Source: an uncultured Ruminococcus sp. (lineage in GTDB: Bacteria; Bacillota; Clostridia; Oscillospirales; Ruminococcaceae). Taken from it: 7,760 nucleotides of DNA. The DNA lies in assembly GCA_900319195.1 (NCBI GenBank), contig ONNL01000090.1, positions 1-7,760 of the forward strand. The letters are read 5' to 3'. A program made the translations under genes and the position numbers. This document shows positions 3,368-7,760 of the stretch, piece after piece. Position 1 is the stretch's first letter. Every line of letters starts with the position of its first letter. The notes under the pieces were generated by a model that saw only the letters and a list, made by a program, of their open reading frames with translations, did not search any database and was not told the origin of the DNA.

Positions 3368-6130
3368 ATGATAAGAAAAATTGATATCTCGGGCACATGG
3401 GGATTCCGCGCAGACGGCGAAAAGAAGGGTATCAAAGCGGAGTATTTCACCGCCGCTCCCGAGGATACTATCGAGCTCCCCTCGACAACCTCGATAGCAA
3501 AAAAGGGCACTCCCGACGCAAAGCATGAGGACGGCTCCCTCACCGACCCCTACCTCTTTGAAGGCTGGGCATGGTACTATATGACCGTTGATTTTGGCGA
3601 TATAAGCGGAAAAACGGTAGAGCTCCTCCTTGAACGCACCCGTAAGACTGAGCTTTGGGTGAACGGCAGGCACGCCGGCGGCTATGACAGCCTCTCCGCT
3701 CCGCACAGGCATGACATCACAGAATATGCGGTGAACGGCGAAAATTCGCTGTGTGTGCTGGTCAGCAACACCGACTACTCCACCAAGGGCGGACACCTCA
3801 CGTCGCCCGATACTCAGACAAACTGGAACGGCATTTTAGGCGAGATGTCGGTGATAGTTTCCGAGAGGGTGAGGATCAGCGATATACAGGCATATCCCGA
3901 CGTGCAGAGCAAGTCTGTGGGACTGAACATTACCCTTGAAGGCACCGACTCCGCTGAAATTGAGATATGGGGAGCGTCCTCGGACGGCAGGACTGTTGAC
4001 AGGGCTGAATATACCGTCACAAGCGGCAGTATGACTGATGTGCCGCTCGGTGAGGACGCGGCGCTGTGGAGCGAATATTCGCCCGTTATCTACACTCTCA
4101 AGGCCGCGATAAAGGGCAGTGCGGACATCTTTACCGTTCACTTCGGACTCCGCAGCATTGCCGCCGAGGGTCTTGACATAAAGCTCAACGGCAGGAAAAT
4201 TTTCCTGCGCGGCAAGCACGACGGAATGATCTTTCCGCTCACTGCGGCGGCTCCCACGACAGTCGAGGAGTGGCACAGAGTCCTCAGTATCGCAAAGAGC
4301 TGGGGCATAAACCACTACCGATTCCACACCTGCTGTCCGCCCGACGCGGCTTTCACGGCGGCGGATATGCTCGGTATCTATATGCAGCCTGAGATCTGCT
4401 TCTGGGGGACTATTACCGCCGAGCCGACTGAGGAGCGCGATTACCTCGTCGAGGAGGGACGGAGAATGCTCCGCGAATACGGCAACCACCCGTCGTTTGT
4501 GATGATGTCGCTCGGAAATGAGCTGTGGGGCGACCCTCCGACGCTCGATTCGATACTCGCGGAGTATCACTCCCTCGACAGCCGACACCTCTACACTCAG
4601 GGCAGCAACAATTTTCAGTTTTTCCCGAATATTCAGGAGAATGACGACTTCTTCTCGGGAGTCCGCCTTAGCCGCGAGCGCCTTATCAGAGGCTCGTATG
4701 CAATGTGCGACGCTCCCCTCGGATTCATTCAGACCGACGAGCCGAATACCGCCCACAGCTATGACGGGCTCATCTTCCCCGAAGCCGACGAGAGCTCCGA
4801 GGACGGCGGCGCTGTCGAAATTGAGATACAGTACGGCACGGGTGTGAAAAGAGTCAAAGCCGTCGGCAGCAGCGGACTTGTCCCGACGAAGCCGCTCGTC
4901 ACGCATGAGGTCGGGCAGTATTTCGTCTACCCCGACTACAATGAAATTGAAAAGTACACGGGAGTGCTCAAGCCGTATTCGCTCGAGGTGTTCCGCGAAA
5001 GGCTGAAAAAAGCGGGAATGCTCTCGTATGCTGACCGCTTCCACAGAGCCTCGGGAATGCTCGCATTTCAGTGCTACAAGCTCGAGATCGAGGCGGCAAT
5101 GCGCTCGGAGTACCTCTCGGGATTCCAGCTTCTTGACTTGCAGGATTTCAGCGGACAGGGAGTGGCGCTCGTCGGGATGCTCAATGCATTCATGGAGGAA
5201 AAATCGTTCGTGCAGGAAAACGGTCTGCGCGAAAAGTGGCTCGGTTTCTGCTCTGACGTTGTGATACTTGCCGAGATACAGAGCTTTGTGCTCACGGCAG
5301 GCAGGAGTGTCGAGATACCCGTGAAGATAAGGAATATGTCCGCGGAGAGCCTTTGCGGAAGGACGCTGAAATGGCGCTTCGGCTCACAGAGCGGCGAGCT
5401 TGCGATACCCGAGAGCGCGTCGGAGCTCTTCACGGCAGGCACGATAACCATTCTCCCCGACGCTTCGGGCAGGCAGTGCCTTGCGCTCTGCATTGACGGA
5501 GTTACCGAAAATTCCTACGATATGTGGGTGTTTGACGCTCCCGACGGCGATTTCTCAATTGCTGAGAGCCTTGAAATAAACGGCAGGACTGTCTTCATCA
5601 CGTCGGACATCACAAGGGCGGAGAGCCTGCTTCATGACGGTGAGAGGGTGCTCTGTCTGCCGAATGAGCTGAGGGAGAGCATAAAGGGCTTCTACTGCGC
5701 TGATTTCTGGAACTTCCCCATGTTCAGAGCTATATCGGAGAGCATGGGCAGGGAGGTGCCCGTGGGTACGCTCGGACTGGTCATCGACTGCACCCACCCT
5801 GCGCTCAGCGGCTTCCCGACGGAAGAATACTCCACACCGCAGTGGTATCACATAGTCTCACACGCGGACTGCGCTGTCCTTGACGGCACTCCCGAGGAAT
5901 ACCGCCCCATTGTTCAGATGGCGGACAACGTCGAGCGCAACCACAAGCTTGCGCTGTTGTATGAGGCTGAGGTCGGGGAGGGAAGGCTGCTCGTGTGCAC
6001 GGCGCGTCTCTCGGAAATTTCGGATAGAGCAGAGGTGCAGACCTTATTCCGAGGTCTGACGGAGTACATAGCGTCGGACGCTTTCAAGCCCGAATTTTCC
6101 GCGGATCTTGGAGCACTTTGTCTCAGATAG
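3368..6130 (+). CDS. GH2-superfamily glycoside hydrolase, cytoplasmic, substrate unknown
   Basis: The 920-residue product has no signal peptide, so it probably cleaves imported oligosaccharides inside the cell. An N-terminal sugar-binding jelly roll covers about residues 1-165 (WAWYYMTVDF, ELWVNGRHAGG), with an immunoglobulin-like domain at about 168-262. A TIM barrel begins near 265 (INHYRFHTCCPPDAAF at about 314-329). SLGNELWGDP gives the likely acid/base E385 and VTHEVGQY the likely nucleophile E514, by GH2 comparison. GFQLLDLQDFSGQGVALVG (585-603) is a barrel-end signature seen in many unassigned GH2 relatives. Residues about 635-725 look beta-rich, and about 735-905 resemble the accessory amidotransferase-like domains of large glycosidases (GEGRLLVCTARL). 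AAAGGA precedes the ATG by 6 nt and overlaps the previous gene's end. Beta-galactosidase or beta-glucuronidase activity is possible but cannot be chosen from sequence. Confidence 0.85.
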   Translation: MIRKIDISGTWGFRADGEKKGIKAEYFTAAPEDTIELPSTTSIAKKGTPDAKHEDGSLTDPYLFEGWAWYYMTVDFGDISGKTVELLLERTRKTELWVNGRHAGGYDSLSAPHRHDITEYAVNGENSLCVLVSNTDYSTKGGHLTSPDTQTNWNGILGEMSVIVSERVRISDIQAYPDVQSKSVGLNITLEGTDSAEIEIWGASSDGRTVDRAEYTVTSGSMTDVPLGEDAALWSEYSPVIYTLKAAIKGSADIFTVHFGLRSIAAEGLDIKLNGRKIFLRGKHDGMIFPLTAAAPTTVEEWHRVLSIAKSWGINHYRFHTCCPPDAAFTAADMLGIYMQPEICFWGTITAEPTEERDYLVEEGRRMLREYGNHPSFVMMSLGNELWGDPPTLDSILAEYHSLDSRHLYTQGSNNFQFFPNIQENDDFFSGVRLSRERLIRGSYAMCDAPLGFIQTDEPNTAHSYDGLIFPEADESSEDGGAVEIEIQYGTGVKRVKAVGSSGLVPTKPLVTHEVGQYFVYPDYNEIEKYTGVLKPYSLEVFRERLKKAGMLSYADRFHRASGMLAFQCYKLEIEAAMRSEYLSGFQLLDLQDFSGQGVALVGMLNAFMEEKSFVQENGLREKWLGFCSDVVILAEIQSFVLTAGRSVEIPVKIRNMSAESLCGRTLKWRFGSQSGELAIPESASELFTAGTITILPDASGRQCLALCIDGVTENSYDMWVFDAPDGDFSIAESLEINGRTVFITSDITRAESLLHDGERVLCLPNELRESIKGFYCADFWNFPMFRAISESMGREVPVGTLGLVIDCTHPALSGFPTEEYSTPQWYHIVSHADCAVLDGTPEEYRPIVQMADNVERNHKLALLYEAEVGEGRLLVCTARLSEISDRAEVQTLFRGLTEYIASDAFKPEFSADLGALCLR

Positions 6131-6133
6131 GAG
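6129..6133 (+). promoter_or_regulatory. Ribosome binding site selecting the start at 6141
   Basis: AGGAG lies 7 nt before ATG 6141 and overlaps the TAG stop of the hydrolase gene (6128-6130). The frame is open to an ATG at 6108 inside the hydrolase gene, but that ATG lacks a ribosome site and would add 11 residues outside the family pattern. Confidence 0.8.
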
Positions 6134-6140
6134 AAATAAT

Positions 6141-6833
6141 ATGGATGATAAGGATTTTTACATAGACACCGTTGATAACCTGCCTGCGATAGTCGAGCGC
6201 GGACAGGGGCAGAAACAGCGTTTTGCTGACATTTTCTTTGAATTCATGCAGCTCCAGCATTTGTACGACTCCGCTATCGAGGTGGTGAGGACGTATCTGA
6301 ATATCCTCGACGGCGAGTTCAGTGTGAAATTTCAGCGCAACCCGATACACAATATCGAGAGCCGTCTGAAGTCGCCGCAGTCGATAATCGAGAAGCTGAG
6401 AAAGAAGAATTATCCCGTCACGACGGAGTCCGCACAGAAGAATCTGCTCGATATCGCGGGGATACGTGTGACCTGCTGCTATATCAGCGACATCTACGCG
6501 ATAGTTGAAATGCTGACACGGCGCGACGATTTCACCGTTATCAAGCAGAAGGACTACATAAAAAAGCCGAAGCCGAGCGGATACCGCAGCTATCACCTCA
6601 TAATCAACGTGCCCGTGTATCTCTCAACGACGAAGAAGTACGCTCCCGTCGAGATACAGATCAGGACTATCGCTATGGACTTCTGGGCGAGCCTTGAGCA
6701 CCAGCTCAAATACAAGACCACGACTCAGCTCACGCCCGAAATATCGAAGGAGCTGAGGGAGTGTGCGGACAGCATTGCCGATACCGACCTTCGTATGCAG
6801 AGGCTTTACATGGAAATAAACGGGCTCGACTGA
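6141..6833 (+). CDS. Small alarmone synthetase ((p)ppGpp synthetase, RelQ-like)
   Basis: The 230-residue protein transfers pyrophosphate from ATP to GDP or GTP to make (p)ppGpp, the stringent-response alarmone, in the cytoplasm. It is a single RelA/SpoT synthetase domain: SRLKSPQSIIEKL at about 74-86 (nucleotide-binding basic motif), DIAGIRVTC from D104 (metal-binding Asp), SGYRSYHLII at 146-155 (G-loop with the guanine-stacking Tyr) and VEIQIRTIAMDFW from 170 with the catalytic E171. There is no HD hydrolase, TGS or ACT domain, so it cannot degrade the alarmone and differs from Rel. Length matches small synthetases (about 210-260 residues). It is third in the operon after the lipoprotein and hydrolase genes. 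A promoter internal to the hydrolase gene cannot be excluded. Confidence 0.93.
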   Translation: MDDKDFYIDTVDNLPAIVERGQGQKQRFADIFFEFMQLQHLYDSAIEVVRTYLNILDGEFSVKFQRNPIHNIESRLKSPQSIIEKLRKKNYPVTTESAQKNLLDIAGIRVTCCYISDIYAIVEMLTRRDDFTVIKQKDYIKKPKPSGYRSYHLIINVPVYLSTTKKYAPVEIQIRTIAMDFWASLEHQLKYKTTTQLTPEISKELRECADSIADTDLRMQRLYMEINGLD

Positions 6834-6871
6834 AAGCCGCATATTTCTCCACAATAAGCCGATATTCGCCG

Positions 6872-6900
6872 TTTAAAGCTCCGCAGAAATGTGCTATACT
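6872..6900 (+). promoter_or_regulatory. Extended -10 promoter of the DUF6514-like gene
   Basis: TTTAAA (6872-6877, 4/6) and TATACT (6895-6900, 5/6) are 17 nt apart, with TG one base before the -10. Initiation near 6907 gives a leader of about 26 nt containing AGGAGAGG. No terminator is visible between the synthetase stop at 6833 and this promoter, so read-through from the operon may add to expression. Confidence 0.6.
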
Positions 6901-6932
6901 TGAATGGACACACAATAAAGGAGAGGTTTAAA

Positions 6933-7232
6933 ATGACGGATAAAAATGCAGGCAGATGTGCGGTGACGGGCAGGACGGTCTACCTTGAGATATACGGGGA
7001 CAATAAGGTCATATACCGCGTAGTTGAGGGGACTATCGACACCATGCGCGGAAGGCGGAGGATATACGGTATCGAGACCGAGGACACTCTCAGCGGCGAG
7101 CTTGAGGCTATTGCCGACTATTCCGCGAGTCTCACTGAGGCGGTGAGCTTTGCGGAGAAGCTGATAAGGAGCAGGGCGCGTCCGAAGCAGATATACAGCA
7201 GGGCGCTGAGCAGTCTTTGCGTGAAAATATAG
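6933..7232 (+). CDS. Small DUF6514-like protein, unknown function
   Basis: The start at 6933 is set by AGGAGAGG at 6919-6926, 6 nt upstream; an ATG at 6891 overlaps the promoter and is rejected. The product has 99 residues, is rich in charged residues, and has no signal peptide or membrane segment. Its pattern, a beta-rich first half then RIYGIETED, an acidic IADYSASLTEA stretch, a helix (VSFAEKLIRS) and ARPKQIYSRALSSL, resembles the DUF6514 family of small Firmicute proteins (typically YGI, then D-S, then a helix and a conserved C-terminal motif). No activity is known to me. The C terminus is shorter and lacks the acidic ending I associate with the family, so this is a tentative match. It appears to be its own transcription unit. 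Confidence 0.8.
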   Translation: MTDKNAGRCAVTGRTVYLEIYGDNKVIYRVVEGTIDTMRGRRRIYGIETEDTLSGELEAIADYSASLTEAVSFAEKLIRSRARPKQIYSRALSSLCVKI

Positions 7233-7280
7233 GTGCAGACAGATCCGGGTATAATAGGCAAATGCGAACACCGCTCATGG

Positions 7281-7307
7281 TCAGGACTGCCTGAAGCTTT
7301 CGGAGCT
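7281..7307. other. Two adjacent small hairpins in the 185-nt gap before the PC4-like gene
   Basis: TCAGG-ACTG-CCTGA (7281-7294) is a perfect 5-bp stem, and AGCTT-TCG-GAGCT (7295-7307) follows immediately with 5 bp including one G-T pair. AT-rich sequence follows, without a T-run. They may end the DUF6514-like transcript inefficiently. The rest of the gap (7233-7417) holds an isolated TATAAT (7250-7255) without a -35 and the promoter at 7342-7370. Confidence 0.35.
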
Positions 7308-7341
7308 AAATATAGTTAAATAATAAAATTTGAAATCACTA

Positions 7342-7370
7342 TGGACAAAGTGCTGCTTTTATGGTAAAAT
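7342..7370 (+). promoter_or_regulatory. Sigma-A-type promoter of the PC4-like gene
   Basis: TGGACA (7342-7347, 5/6) and TAAAAT (7365-7370, 5/6) are separated by exactly 17 nt. Initiation near 7377 gives a leader of about 41 nt with AAAGGAG 8 nt before the ATG. An ATG at 7361 lies inside the promoter and so is not the gene start. Confidence 0.7.
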
Positions 7371-7417
7371 ATACATATGCGGTGAAAATTGCCGAAAAAT
7401 CGAAAGGAGAAACAAAA

Positions 7418-7654
7418 ATGGCAGAGCTTAAATACGAAATTACAGAAAAGATAGGCGTTATTTCAGAAAACGCAAAGGGTTGGACTAAGGAGCTCAATAT
7501 GGTGAGCTGGAATGAACACGACCCCAAGTACGATATACGCGAGTGGGCACCCGACCATTCAAGAATGGGAAAGGGCGTTACTCTCAGCGTTGACGAGCTT
7601 GCAGAGCTCAAGGAGCTTATCAACGGCATCGAGGGACTCGACTCATTTGAATAA
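7418..7654 (+). CDS. YdbC/PC4-family single-stranded nucleic acid binding protein
   Basis: The 78-residue protein matches the bacterial PC4-like (YdbC) family nearly end to end: MAELKYEITEKIGVISENA, GWTKELNMVSWN, the hallmark KYDIREWAPDHSRMGKGVTLS (37-57) and a C-terminal helix (DELAELKELING). The PC4 fold (four-stranded sheet plus helix) dimerises and binds single-stranded DNA without sequence specificity; eukaryotic PC4 is a transcription coactivator. In bacteria a role in transcription, replication or repair is presumed but not settled. AAAGGAG at 7403-7409 and the promoter upstream fix the start at 7418. It is monocistronic, ending in a good terminator 5 nt after the stop codon. Confidence 0.92.
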   Translation: MAELKYEITEKIGVISENAKGWTKELNMVSWNEHDPKYDIREWAPDHSRMGKGVTLSVDELAELKELINGIEGLDSFE

Positions 7655-7659
7655 AACAT

Positions 7660-7684
7660 AAGGGGACGCTCTGCGTTCCTTTTT
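7660..7684 (+). terminator. Intrinsic terminator of the PC4-like gene
   Basis: AAGGGGACGC (7660-7669) pairs with GCGTTCCTTT (7673-7682) over 10 bp, with two G-T wobbles and a 3-nt loop (TCT). The downstream arm runs into a T-run (7680-7684). It begins just after the stop at 7654 and ends 12 nt before the right repeat copy. Confidence 0.85.
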
Positions 7685-7696
7685 ATTAAAAAAGAT

Positions 7697-7760
7697 GGGT
7701 AAATAACTATTTAGGTGGTCGTTACGGGGTGGCGTTTGCGTATTTGCCCACCCTCACAAA
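7697..7760 (+). repeat. 64-bp dispersed repeat, right copy
   Basis: This is an exact inverted copy of 24-87 and runs to the window's last base, so its true end is unknown; in the left copy the neighbouring bases would continue with CGCGATAG. Read rightward it lies 42 nt after the PC4-like stop and 12 nt after that gene's terminator. As RNA it could fold a small UAAAUA/UAUUUA hairpin and a GGGUGGC/GCCCACCC hairpin with a one-base bulge and 12-nt loop. Confidence 0.9.

Noticed and set aside
3836..5044. Long minus-strand open frame of 402 codons inside the glycosidase gene
   Set aside because: It is a shadow of the strongly biased codon use of the GH2 gene, whose own frame has clear domains. 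The antisense product resembles nothing I recognise.
6108..6140. Upstream ATG start for the alarmone synthetase
   Set aside because: It lies inside the glycosidase gene without a ribosome site. AGGAG at 6129-6133 fits the ATG at 6141.
6891..6932. Upstream ATG start for the DUF6514-like gene
   Set aside because: It overlaps the promoter -10 and precedes the expected transcription start. AGGAGAGG fits the ATG at 6933.
7250..7255. TATAAT as a promoter after the DUF6514-like gene
   Set aside because: There is no acceptable -35 at 16-18 nt and no TG extension.
7361..7417. Upstream ATG start for the PC4-like gene
   Set aside because: It falls within the promoter, and the family begins at MAELKYEI (7418).
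24..7760. The inverted repeats as the ends of a composite transposon or integrated element
   Set aside because: The enclosed genes are ordinary chromosomal functions with no transposase, recombinase or replication gene, and no target-site duplication can be assessed because the right copy ends at the window edge.
1..7760. CRISPR array, tRNA, rRNA or riboswitch
   Set aside because: I saw no regularly spaced repeats, no cloverleaf with a TTCRA loop and no known aptamer core. The gaps are all under 200 nt.

Overview
The window looks like chromosomal DNA of a low-to-mid GC Firmicute, most likely a Ruminococcus-type clostridium (Oscillospiraceae). This rests on strong AGGAG-type ribosome sites, UUG starts, sigma-A-like promoters, a clostridial OGG1-type glycosylase, a cytoplasmic GH2-type glycosidase, a small alarmone synthetase and a YdbC/PC4-like protein. 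It is an inference from protein resemblance, not a database result. There are eight convincing genes, all apparently intact, with no phage, transposase, CRISPR, tRNA or rRNA. No gene-free stretch is longer than about 190 bases.

Layout. The two ends carry a perfect 64-bp inverted repeat (24-87 and 7697-7760). Each copy lies just downstream of a gene's 3' end and in the same orientation relative to that gene's transcription. Leftward genes occupy 163-2340: an OGG1-like DNA glycosylase (starting at 2340), an 85-residue tail-anchored membrane protein of unknown function (1150-1407) and an AraC-family regulator with its own near-consensus promoter (163-1017). A very good intrinsic terminator lies between the glycosylase gene and the ribosome site of the small membrane gene, so that gene should be expressed only by read-through or attenuation. 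Calling it from the upstream ATG at 1491 would place the terminator inside the coding sequence.

From the divergent promoter region at 2341-2437, rightward genes run to the end. A probable operon comes first: a TTG-initiated lipoprotein with two TPM-like domains, a 920-residue GH2-superfamily glycoside hydrolase starting 3 nt later, and a RelQ-like (p)ppGpp synthetase starting 10 nt after that. Two small genes with their own promoters follow: a DUF6514-like protein and a YdbC/PC4-family ssDNA-binding protein. The last ends in an intrinsic terminator immediately before the right repeat copy.

How the genes may work together is inference. The operon pairs a cell-surface TPM lipoprotein, an intracellular glycosidase and an alarmone synthetase, which could link sugar processing to stress signalling. 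The AraC regulator is of the type that often controls carbohydrate genes, but no direct link is visible. The strongest candidates for something undescribed are the 3'-end-associated repeat family, the terminator-leader of the small membrane gene and the duplicated-TPM lipoprotein.
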